Below, piece by piece: positions 55,230 through 64,000 of a stretch of DNA of 64,000 nt. The notes under the pieces were generated by a model that was given only the letters and a program-made list of their open reading frames with translations, was not told the DNA's origin and made no database searches. The stretch's first letter is position 1; every line of letters begins with the position of its first letter. The translations under genes were made by a program, and so were the position numbers. The stretch comes from Posidonia oceanica. Lineage: Eukaryota > Streptophyta > Magnoliopsida > Alismatales > Posidoniaceae. The stretch spans positions 49,362,001-49,426,000 of the forward strand of contig JAZBRS010000035.1 in the NCBI GenBank assembly GCA_037176725.1, written 5' to 3'.

Positions 55230-57763
55230 GAAATCCCGGAGCCTGATCTGAAATCTGTTTGGTCCATGCTGAAGAACGCTTCGCTGCGGTCGCCTGGGCA
55301 GCTTACTTGAGAAGATCCAACGGCCGGATTGAAAGATATCGCGGCTTCAAGGCTGAAGGGCCAGAACAGGGGAGAAGAACAGATCTAGGTGTTCAGGAGG
55401 TCCTAGGGATGTGCAAAAGGTCCTCCCAAGTGAAAGGGAGCTAAAAGTGCTTGGTGTGTGCAAGAAGATGCTAAAATGCAAGACTAGATGAGTGCAGGAT
55501 GCATGCAAAAGCAAGAAAAAGCAATGATAAGAAACTGGGAAAAGCCAGGAGTTCAGAAGGCATTTTGAAAAAGAAAAGGGGCTAAAAATGCAAATTTCCC
55601 AGAGAACAGGGTTCCATGGGAAAGGATTTTGAAAACAGGGGAAGACAGAGGTCTATTTGGCAAAAAACTAGACTCAGAAAGTTGTTTTGAAAAGAGGGTA
55701 TGCATTAAAAGAGGTTTTGAAACCAAAAAGGGATCAGAAAGCAATTTTAAGAAAATTGGGGTCTAAAATGCAAATTTTCTAGAAAACAAGGTTCTGGGGA
55801 GTTTGGGAATACTAGTGGAAGGTCTATATGCAATTTGGTAGGCAGAGGAGCTAGAATGCAACCTAGGGGCAAAATGGTCTTTTCACATGATTTTTTAAGA
55901 GATGCAAGGACCTATGTGTGATTTTGAAATCATGCAGGGGCCAAAAATGCAATTTAGTATGGAAAACATGCTTTGAAAATCAAATAACAGGACTGTAGTG
56001 TAATTTTTAGAAAGAATAGGGTTGAAAATGCAATATAATAAGCTAAAATTCATGCAGCATAGTTACTGTCCATTTAAAATGGACCCAACTGCAAAAATGC
56101 AAAACTAGAAGGCAAAATATGCAATGCAGTATGCAAAAATTAAAAATAAAAGCTAAGTTCCTACAGTGCATGGACCTACATGCAAAATCAGAAACTTGCA
56201 GGGACTTAGAATGCAATGCAGTATGGTAAAATATATGCAAATAAATGAACTGATTTAGTGCAGGACTTATATGCAAAAAATGAAAACAGAGGGGCTAAAA
56301 TGCAAAATATTATAACAGCACAGCACAGTAAATGGACCAAATTGCAAATAATGAAAACCATAAACAGATCATGCAATTTAGTATGATTTTGATTCAAAAA
56401 TACGGCAGATTAAATGAAATAAGGACTGGAATGTAAAATGACAGAAACTTAAACCAAATATGCAATATTTACCTAAAAACTTTAGCTAGAACAAAATAAA
56501 CGCACAGTAACTGGTCGATGGCGACGAGTACTGTAGCAGAACGCCGGCAGTACTCGTGGCCGCCGACAGGGGAGGCTGAGGAGGCGCGGGAGGGCGGAGC
56601 TTGATGCTGGCATTCGTGCGGAGCTTCGGAGACTGCCGGAGCGGCATTCTGTTGGTCGGAGCGTCCGGAGGATCAGTAGCCGGCGCCGGAGAAGGAAAGG
56701 TGACCGGCGAGTCGAGGACGGAGCAGAAGGATCGGAAAACCTATTCTAAAGGCTGGGGAAGCAAGAGAAGAGGAAGAGGAGGCTAAGGGAAGCAAGGTCT
56801 ACCTTTTCCCGCGCCTGAGTCGTTCCCCCGACGTCAGTGGTTCCTGAGGTCGCCGGTGGAGTCCGTTTGATAGCTGCGGGTGCTGTCGGCTGCTCACGAG
56901 GGCTGGAGTCGATTCAGGATGATCCTCCGGAGCTTCCCAGACGTCCGGACTGGAGCTCTACAGCTCGGAGGAGGATTCGGCACTTTTGGGTTCAGGGGAT
57001 ACTGCCGGAGGTGGGGAGAAGTTGTTGCTGCTCGTCTGGTAGAGCGAAGCCCTCCGGGAGGTTGCTGGAGGTGCGGGGAGTGGATTTGGATGACTGGCTT
57101 AGGTTTCTAGAAGGTGTGGAGTGGAATTGGAGCTGGGTCGAATTTCTGGTCAGTGGCTGATGCAGGTGTTTGTTGTGTTGTTTGGGATTTGTGGTGGGAG
57201 TTAGGGCCGGAGGTTAGGGGCTCTGGAGAGGTGGATGTATGGTGAACATCTGGGTAGAATTTGGGAGAAGGTGGTGGGCTGGAGTGGAGGAAATTGCAAA
57301 GGGAGTTAGGTCGGGTTGCAGTTGGCTTCAGATGGTGTTTCATAGCGGTTTAGGTGGTGGAATGGCTGGGGAATGATGCTGGGAAATGGCTGGGTTTTGG
57401 GTGAACTTTGGGGGAGTATTTGGGAGAAAGATGGGGGTCTGAAGTGGTGCTGGGGGATTGGAAAAGAAAGAAGGACGTTTGCTGAATTTTTCAGAGAAGA
57501 AAAGAGGACTGGGTGGGGGGATTGGGCTCTGATGAGGGCTTCTCTCCGGGATGTCGAAGACTCACAAACACTCTCTTCTCCTCTCTCATTTCTCTGGAAT
57601 TGAAAGAAGTGCAGAGGAGAAGGAAGGCCGCACAGGTGGAAGGAAAATCCGGATTTTGGTCTCTCTCTGGGTTTACTCTGATTGCTCTGGATTGCTCACT
57701 CTGGCTCGCTCACACTGGCACTAGCAACTGGCACACTACTCATTGAAAGGAAGGAGCGGGAGG

Positions 57764-57770
57764 CTTATAT
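57764..57770 (-). promoter_or_regulatory. T4 LTR TATA-like box
   Basis: ATATAAG on the minus strand lies in a GC-rich context about 1.85 kb from the LTR start. It is the best TATA match among the copies and agrees in offset with T3. Confidence 0.5.
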
Positions 57771-59624
57771 CCGGAGCTGCTGCTGCTGGGCGCGAGCTGG
57801 GAATTCAAACTCGGCCGGCGATTACTGCGGCGGAGGGGACAGGGCGACCGGCTCCGGATTTGGTGCTGAGATGGAGGAGACGGCGGGCTGCTGTAGACTG
57901 AAATGATGGAGCTTTAAAATTCAAATGGGAGGAGGGAATGGTAGCCGGCCGTCGCGGGAAGAACTGCAGAAGAAGTTTGCAGAAGGAGAAGGAGGAAGAC
58001 GGAGTGCGTGGGCCGGACTGCTGCGGGCCGAGAAAAAAGAAAGAAAAAAGAAAAAGAAGAAACGGGCCGGATTGAGCCCAGTAAGGAAAGAAAGAAAGAA
58101 AGAAAGAAAGAAGGAAGAAAGAAAGAGAGGGTAGAATGGGGAAATAAAATAGGTAAAAATATTAGAAGAGTTGTGCTGTAGATTAGGATTTTAATTAAGA
58201 TTTTTAATGCTTATTTTGAGTTGATTAATGTGTTTTGGGCTTGATTAGGTTTTTAGGGCTTTGGTTTTGTTTTTAATTGATTTTCACTTGATTAAATGTT
58301 TGTTAAACCTTTTTTAAATTGTTTTAAAAACTGTATTTCCCTTGTTTGACACTTAGGATGTTAATTATGATTTTTTAGGATTTATTTTCCTATTAATCAG
58401 GGTTGGTTTTAGGTTTTTAAGTTGTAGTCCTCTTAGGGTTTTTCCTTCTTAAGTCTTTTAAGTTATGTTTTGATTTTTATTTTGTTGATTTTTCTTGAAG
58501 TTTTTAGTTAGATTTTTCTGGTTTGATAGGGTGTTTTTTAGGTCTTTCAGATGTGTTTTTCTTTTCTTTTCTAATTAAGCTTTTAACTTGTTTTTCTTAT
58601 GTTTACTAGGTTAAGTCTTTTGCCTTCCTTAATTACTTGTTTTAATATTTGATTTTTTAATTCTTCTTTTTGGGTTTGTTTTTTAATTCTTCTGATGGGT
58701 TTTTACCTTTGGTGAGTTTTGATTTTATTTTAGCTTTTTCCTTGATTTTTCAGTGTTTTCTTTTGATTTGTTTTGCATTTTTTAGTTTGCATGCTTGGTT
58801 TTCTTTTTAGCTTGCTTAAGTTAAGTTTAAGTTGTTAATTGCTTGTTTAACATTTTTTGATTGTTTTTCTTAGGGTTCTGATTTGTTTCTTTTGTGTTTT
58901 GAGATTTTACAGATTTTTATGGGCTTTTGTGGATTTTTGCAAAAGGGGGAAAAGTAAAAGAGAAGGAGTAAAGAAATGGAAAAAGAGGGAAATAAAAGGG
59001 AAAGAGATAGGTTGGAAGAAAACGATTTTTTAAAATTCAGAAAAAATATTAAAAATGAAGTAAAAATAGGGATAAGATAGAGGAAGGATAGAAGCACAGA
59101 GGGGGCCCACAGCCAGACCAGAAAAAGGATAAAAAGGGATGGAAAGAGAGATGATAATCAGGAGAGAGAGAGGAGAGAGAAAATGATAATCCCGGAGAGA
59201 GAAAAGGATAATTTGGGTGAAAGAGGGTCTTAATGGTCTTGGAATGGGGTGAGAATTGGTGAGTGGGTAGTCTAGGGTTTGAAGTCTTGGTTCTAAAGTT
59301 TTGGTTTGATTTTAAGGGGGTTTTGGAGGGGTTTCAAGGTGTAGAAAAAAGGTAGTTTCACCTAGGTTTTCTAGGGTTTTTGGGAATGGGTCAGGTTTGG
59401 AAATTTCTAGGTTTTTGGGTAGGTTTGTTGAGTGGATAGTGGTGGGTTTTCCTATGGTTTTTGGTTAGGTTTTGAGGTTGGGAAGGGGGGCAAAGGTCTG
59501 GGCCAGAACAGGCTGATTTTGGAGGGTAGAGAGGAGGGTTAGGGTTAGGGTTTGGTCGGGGTTTGATCCAGCAATCACCAAGAGGGCTCCAAGGGTCCGG
59601 GCCTGCCAAGATGAGGTGTCAACA

Positions 59625-59637
59625 GATGCCCCTCCCT
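59625..59637 (-). promoter_or_regulatory. T4 polypurine tract
   Basis: GATGCCCCTCCCT on the plus strand is the reverse complement of AGGGAGGGGCATC, next to the LTR start. It is identical to the T3 PPT. Confidence 0.88.
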
Positions 59638-59672
59638 GAGCGAGGGCAAGCGGAGCGCGGCCGCTGCTCAGG
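59635..59672 (-). other. hairpin abutting the T4 PPT
   Basis: CCTGAGC (59635-59641) and GCTCAGG (59666-59672) form a 7-bp stem with an inner GCGG/CCGC-type pair. It matches T3 34395-34434 in position and outer stem, while the inner sequence differs. Confidence 0.6.
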
Positions 59673-60169
59673 ATTGACAAGACACCCCATCTGACCGGCG
59701 GGAGCAGCGGGTTGCTATGGGCGTGAGCTACTTATTCGGCGGATGCACCGAAGATCGTAGCCCGTTGCCGCAATGCAAGATGCCAGTGCAGATGGATGCT
59801 GTGCTGTGTGTATGCATGCTGATGCGAGTGCAATGCAAGAGTTAGTTTAAAAGTTAGTGCAGCTAGAAGAAAATGCTGATGCTGTGCAAGTGATACTGAA
59901 GTAATATGCAGTGCTAGCTAAGAAAGTGCAGAGATGATGCAGGAAAAATGATAAAAAGGAGCGATGTGGCGCGAATATCTGGCAGGGAGGCCAGACCTGC
60001 GCGACAAAGCAAGGGAAAGCAGGGTGCAGCTGGTCCCCGCCCGGGGAGCAAGCTAGCAGAGAGAAGAGAAAGGGGCGCGAGGGGAGAGAGGCCAACTCTC
60101 CTATCGTAGAAAGGGGGTGCGTGACTTCGTCTTCCTGGGACAAGGCCACGCCGAAAAGGAGAAAAAAAA
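59673..60169 (-). other. T4 unique 3' untranslated segment
   Basis: This is homologous to T3 33991-34394 and non-coding. A GATAAG/CTTATC unit with a different loop sits at its right end (60170-60190). Confidence 0.6.
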
Positions 60170-61170
60170 TGATAAGGTGACGGGCTTATCGTCCGGATAG
60201 TTTACGGTCCTATCAACCGGGAGTGACAGTTTACGGTCCTGTCAACCGGAGGCAGTTGTGAGTGATAGTTACTGGATATCAGCCGTATAACATGGTTGTG
60301 GGTGATAGTTTAGGAGTATCAGCCTAACGACAGTTTACGGTCCTGTCAACCGGTGGATAGTTTACAGACCTATCAACTGGAGGATAGTTTACAGACCTAT
60401 CAACTGGAACCCACAAACCATGAGGGATAGTTACTGGATATCAGCCGTATAACGCAATGCCGGATAGTTTACAGTCTATCATCTGGAGCGACAGTTTACG
60501 GTCCTGTCAACTGGCGGATAGTTTACAGACCTATCAACTGGAGGATAGTTTACAGTCCTATCAACTGGAAACGGCATTGCGAGGGACAGTTACTGGATGT
60601 CAGCCGTATAACATGATTGCGCGTGGTAGTTTACAGTCCTACCAACTGGCGGATAGTTTACAGACCTATCAACTGGAGCGACAGTTTACGGTCCTGTCAA
60701 TCGGCGGATAGTTTACAGACCTATCAACTGGAAACGCGCAATGATGAGGGATAGTTACTGGATATCAGCCGTATAATGCAATTGCGGGTGATAGTTTAGG
60801 AGTATCAGCCTAACGACAGTTTACGGTCCTGTCAACCGGTGGATAGTTTACAGACCTATCAACTGGAGGATAGTTTACAGTCCTATCAACTGGAAACCGC
60901 AATTGCAAGGGACAGTTACTGGATGTCAGCCGTATAACATAATTGCACGCGATAGTTTACAGACCTATCAACTGGAGCGACAGTTTACGGTCCTGTCAAC
61001 CGGTGGATAGTTTACAGACCTATCAACTGGAAAAGTGCAATTACGAGGGACAGTTACTGGATGTCAGCCGTATAACACAACTGCGGGCCGACCATGGATC
61101 GACCAGAAGATAGTTTAGGAATATCAGCCTGAGATAGTTTCGGATATCAGCCTAGCACGAGTGATTGATT
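60170..61170 (-). repeat. T4 ordered array of complementary domains
   Basis: Outer arms GCAGTTGTG (60252-60260) and CACAACTGC (61076-61084) enclose five domains closed by 60291-60302/60410-60422, 60454-60461/60573-60580, 60616-60624/60734-60742, 60778-60787/60897-60906 and 60940-60948/61035-61043. Linkers are 30-35 bases with CAGCCGTATAAC. Inner units show GATAG/CTATC, GACAG/CTGTC, GGTAG/CTACC, GATA/TATC and GACA/TGTC arms. The topology equals that of T3 33041-33990, but the stem sequences differ. Confidence 0.85.
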
Positions 61171-61990
61171 GATTGATAAGAGGAGGCAAGATCATGATGA
61201 GAATGATAAGATATCGGACTTATCGGCCGGCAAAGAAGGGTTGAGATAATGATGAGAAATTGATCTAAAGAGGGGGATGGGATCATGATGAGAAACTAAG
61301 CTAAAGAGGGGGATGAGATCATGATGAGAAACTAAGCTAAAGAGGGGGATGAGATCATGATGAGAAATTAAGCTAAAGAGGGGGATGAGATCATGATGAG
61401 AAGCTAAGCTAAAGAGGGGGATGAGGTCATGATGAGAAATTAGGCTAAAGAGGGAGATGAGATCATGATAAGAAATTAAGCTAAAGAGGGGGATGAGATC
61501 ATGATGAGAAATTAAGCTAAAGAGGGGGATGAGGTCATGATGAGAAGCTAAGCTAAAGAGGGAGATGAGATCATGATGAGAAATTAAGCTAAAGAGGGGG
61601 ATGAGGTCATGATGAGAAATTAAGCTAAAGAGGGAGATGAGATCATGATGAGGAATTAAGCTAAAGAGGGGGATGAGATCATGATGAGAAGCTAAGCTAA
61701 AGAGGGAGATGAGATCATGATGAGAAGCTAAGCTAAAGAGGGGGATGAGATCATGATGAGAAGCTAAGCTAAAGAGGGGGGTGAGATCATGATGAGAAGT
61801 TAAGCTAAAGAGGGAGATGAGATCATGATGAGAAAGGTTGATTGATAAGATATCGGACTTATCGGCCGGCAAAGAGGGGGTAAGGGAATGATGAGAAATT
61901 AAGCTAAAGAGGGAGATGAGATCATGATGAGAAAGGTTGATTGATAAGATATCGGACTTATCGATCGGCAAAGAGGGGGTAAGGGAATGA
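61171..61990 (-). repeat. T4 36-base tandem array
   Basis: About sixteen copies of a 36-base unit (AAGCTAAAGAGGGGGATGAG then ATCATGATGAGAAATT), bounded by GATAAG/CTTATC units at 61205, 61850 and 61943. The period is divisible by three, which produces the 309-codon reverse frame 61192-62121 with a 12-residue repeat; this is not considered a gene. Confidence 0.92.
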
Positions 61991-61999
61991 TGAGAAGAA

Positions 62000-62105
62000 A
62001 CTATCCCCATGACGCCAGGAACGTCATAGGGGAAAGAGGGAAAGAATGATACCACGGGGCGATCAAAAGATGCCCCTGGTGTCGGGATGACACCAGGGGT
62101 TGGCC
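62000..62105 (-). other. T4 covarying hairpins
   Basis: CCCCATGACG (62005-62014) pairs with CGTCAT-A-GGGG (62022-62032) around the loop CCAGGAA. CCCCTGGTGTC (62073-62083) pairs with GACACCAGGGG (62089-62099). Both have counterparts in T2, and the second also in T3, with base-pair-preserving substitutions. Confidence 0.72.
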
Positions 62106-62179
62106 AGCGCGTCCATGGCATCGAAAGCAGAGAGTGATGACAAGAGTGTCGTGCTTGTCAGACGAGTAGTTTGGGGTAC

Positions 62180-62690
62180 CAGCCTGCAAGGGACTCAGCT
62201 GAGGGCGATCAGCTGGGGACTCAGCTGGGGATGACCAGCTGAGAAGAGTGTCAGGTTGACGGACCTTTCGCCGAGCAGTTTGGGGTGCCAGCCCGTAGAG
62301 ATAATGATCCAGCTGGGGGCGACCAACTGGGGACTCGACTGGGGTGATCAGCCGAGAGGAGTGTCAGGTTGACGGACCTTTCGCCGGGCAGTTTGAGGTG
62401 CCGGCCTGCAGAGATAAGGATCCAGCTGGGGGCGACCAACTGGGGACTCGACTGGGGTGATCAGCCGAGAGGAGTGTCAGGTTGACGGACCTTTCGCCGG
62501 GCAGTTTGGGGTGCCGGCCCGCAGAGATAAGGATCCAGCTGGGGGCGACCAACTGGGGACTCGACTGGGATGACCAGTCGAGAAGAGTGTCAGGTTGACG
62601 GACCTTTCGCCGGGCAGTTTGGGGTGCCAGCCCGCGGAGGACAGCGGTCCAGCCGGGGATGACCAGCTGGGGACGCCGGACAGCGGAGCT
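62180..62690 (-). repeat. T4 113-base tandem array
   Basis: About four units spaced exactly 113 bases apart, with GTCAGGTTGACGGACCTTTC, GGCAGTTTGGGGTGCC and GATCCAGCTGGGGGCGACC. T3 has one and T2 about two diverged copies of the core. The short reverse frames repeating at 113-base steps are by-products. Confidence 0.88.
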
Positions 62691-62947
62691 GAGTGTCGCG
62701 GGCCTGCAAATGCTCTAGGCTCCGGATTGGGTGCTGAGGACTTCGCCGCGTTGGGATGTCTGCAAGTCTGATTAGAGGGCCCAAGATAATGATGATGATG
62801 ATATGCAATGCAGCAAAGAGTCTTGATGTGCAAGCAGAAAGCAGAAATAGTTTCCATTGATATGATCTTGGTGAGTACAATGCCTGCGGCAGGCCAGAAA
62901 TGTACAGCACAATTTGAAAGAGGACCACATGATGGTCGCACAAGGGC
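62691..62947 (-). other. T4 untranslated sequence after the extra ORF
   Basis: Homologous to T3 31964-32200 and T2 52976-53230. No feature is supported. Confidence 0.55.
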
Positions 62948-64000
62948 CTAGTCAACCCGGGCCTTCTTTGGCTGCCTGGAGTCGGGGAATAAGGGGCCGC
63001 CTGGCAGGACTTCAGTGATTGGCCAGAGCTGTCAGACTTCAGCTTCATAATCAGGAGTGCATCCAGTACCTCTCACAGCTGCAACGTCTGTAGATTGGAC
63101 CCCATGCTGCATCAGACTAGCAAGCTTCTTGGTTGGGGCAGTGGTGCTGAGAGGATAAGTCTGTAGAAGCTCGGGCGCTGTACTGTCAATGAAGGCGCCC
63201 TGGTGGAAGCCGAACTGGCGCATGACCCTGATTGGATGGTACTCTACGCCTGCTGTGAAGCCCGGAAGAATGATCAGCCGCGTGTCACGTGCGCTGAAGA
63301 AGATTGTGAATGGCTCTGCTGCAGAGGGAACGATGCGCCAGATCACAGCGTCGTCAGTCAGTGCTGACAGCCTCTCGTACTCGTCTTTGATGCTCTTGTC
63401 TGCTCTGGTACGGGCGCTGCTGCAGTAGGCTTCGAAAGCATGCACTTGAGGGTGCAGAAGGTCCATCTCTAAGTGCACGGTTAGCCAGACTTGTATGAGT
63501 GCTCCGCAACCGTGGAAGTGGCGGCAGCGATGAGAAATGCGGTCCAGCCCGCGATAAGTCTCTGCCAAGACAACTGGTGCCAGATCTATATGCTGGGTCA
63601 CCACAGCTAGTGCAATCTCTGCGACCTCGATGGCCACTGTCAGTCGGCCATGAGTGAAGATTTCACCCAGAAAGCGGATGACAAACCCTCGGAGCCACAG
63701 CTCATCTCCGAGGTCAGCACGCTTGTTCAAGATATCATCAAAGTGTGCAAGGCGAAGCATAGGCTCTGGTCCATTGGTGCAGATTAGCTTCTGTTGGCAG
63801 TCTTGAGTGGAAGAGCCCAGTCAGTTGGCTCAGGACCCGGAGATATCCGTCGCGCCTCATGAAAACAGGCGGCCCCAATATCTTTGAAAAGCCGCAGATC
63901 CGACGCACCTCTTCCAGTGTAGGTGTCAGCTCAGTCTTGTTGAAGCGGAAGACATGGTGCGCCGGCTTCCAGAATCTCGCGGCGGCACACAGAAGGTGGC
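62948..64000 (-). pseudogene. T4 extra ORF: DUF7745-like, partial, frameshifted
   Basis: It reads right to left. An open 242-codon frame (63760 to 63032) carries LRLAHFDDILNKRADLGDEL, FLGEIFTHGRLTVAIEVAEI, LAPVVLAETYRGLDRISHRC and VEYHPIRVMRQFGF. A TGA near 63034 precedes the homologous terminal stop at 62948-62950. Upstream, one extra base near 63800-63815 shifts the frame, and the homologous N-terminal part (TLEEVRRICGFSKI) continues to the window edge. The 5' end is outside. It is closest to the T2 copy. The conserved sequence in three diverged elements argues that the protein mattered to the family. Confidence 0.75.

Larger units (their letters stand above)
53846..59624 (-). repeat. T4 3' LTR (5779 bp)
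   Basis: It is the reverse complement of the family LTR. The conserved U5 island is at 54152-54238, the 30-base array at 54470-54780, the TTGCAT zone at about 55480-56470, the GC-rich promoter zone at 56500-58030, the T-rich (A-rich on the reading strand) tract at 58140-58900, and the U3 start at 59624. Its 3' end lacks the 40-base extension found in T1 and T3, as in T2. Frames on both strands are low-complexity. Confidence 0.92.
53846..64000 (-). mobile_element. T4: Tat/Ogre element in inverted orientation, 3' part
   Basis: The LTR end reads TGTAGCGATCC on the plus strand at 53846. The LTR start is GGTGTCAACA ending at 59624, followed by the reverse-complement PPT. The untranslated repeat zone and the C-terminal part of the extra ORF follow, so the element reads right to left and continues beyond the window. 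It landed in the T2 repeat array; CTGAT at 53841-53845 is the presumed target duplication. Confidence 0.9.

Noticed and set aside
56601..57910. Several short frames on the plus strand of the T4 LTR
   Set aside because: They are opposite to the element's orientation in GC-rich LTR sequence; none is matched in T2 or T3.
61192..62121. 309-codon reverse-strand frame with a 12-residue repeat
   Set aside because: It arises from the 36-base tandem array in an untranslated zone, has no counterpart in T2 or T3, and has no protein features.
1..64000. Host tRNA, rRNA or protein-coding genes
   Set aside because: I scanned for cloverleaf-like tRNA patterns and non-element coding sequence and saw none; every segment could be assigned to one of the four elements. 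A tRNAscan-SE or miRNA search could not be run.

Overview
The window is plant nuclear repeat DNA. It holds a nest of four very large Ty3/Gypsy LTR retrotransposons of the Tat/Ogre group, and I see no host gene. The plant origin rests on five points. The primer-binding site begins TGGCGACTC and looks complementary to the 3' end of a plant tRNA-Arg. The protease has the DNGS active site and the RT has YVDD. A second, archaeal-type RNase H lies between RT and integrase. An extra ORF downstream of pol resembles the plant transposon-associated DUF7745 (plant-mobile-domain-like) family. The LTRs are about 5.8-6.0 kb. The species cannot be named from the sequence; a large angiosperm genome is the best guess.

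Layout. T1 (1-10615, +) is the oldest host copy. It shows the 3' part of an LTR, PBS, leader and a heavily decayed gag-pro-RT, and is cut off inside the RNase H region by T2. T2 (10616-16776 and 40434-53845, +) has a full 5' LTR, PBS, leader, a gag-pro-RT-RH-aRH-INT reading frame with few lesions, and a decayed extra ORF. T3 (16777-40433, +) is a complete 23.7-kb insertion into the T2 leader, bounded by the 5-bp duplication CTTAC. It has a long open gag-pro frame but has lost RT, RNase H and nearly all of integrase by an internal deletion, so it is non-autonomous. T4 (53846 to beyond 64000, -) is inserted in inverted orientation into the 3' untranslated repeat zone of T2. Its 3' LTR, PPT, 3' untranslated zone and most of its extra ORF are visible. 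The far ends of T1, T2 and T4 lie outside the window. T1 and T3 resemble each other in the LTR 3' end and share an amber codon; T2 and T4 resemble each other.

Working order inside one element: LTR (U3 with A-rich and C/T-rich tracts, TATA-like box about 1.86 kb in, then a very long R-U5 with a 30-bp repeat array), PBS, about 1.3-1.6 kb leader, gag-protease-RT-RNase H-aRNase H-integrase, about 1.3 kb spacer with an A-rich tract, extra ORF, a 1.5-2.5 kb repeat zone, a hairpin, the PPT, and the 3' LTR.

The most unusual signal is in the repeat zone between the extra ORF and the PPT. In T3 and T4 this zone is an ordered set of mutually complementary segments. An outer 9-bp stem encloses five domains, each closed by its own stem of different sequence and separated by near-constant linkers of 30-35 bases. 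The domains are filled with about 25-base units whose arms change together (GATAG/CTATC, GACAG/CTGTC, GGTAG/CTACC, GATGA/TCATC) and whose second arm pair (CAGT/ACTG, CGGT/ACCG) interleaves with the first, as in an H-type pseudoknot. This looks like a conserved, covarying RNA (or cruciform DNA) architecture rather than an ordinary satellite-like 3' UTR.
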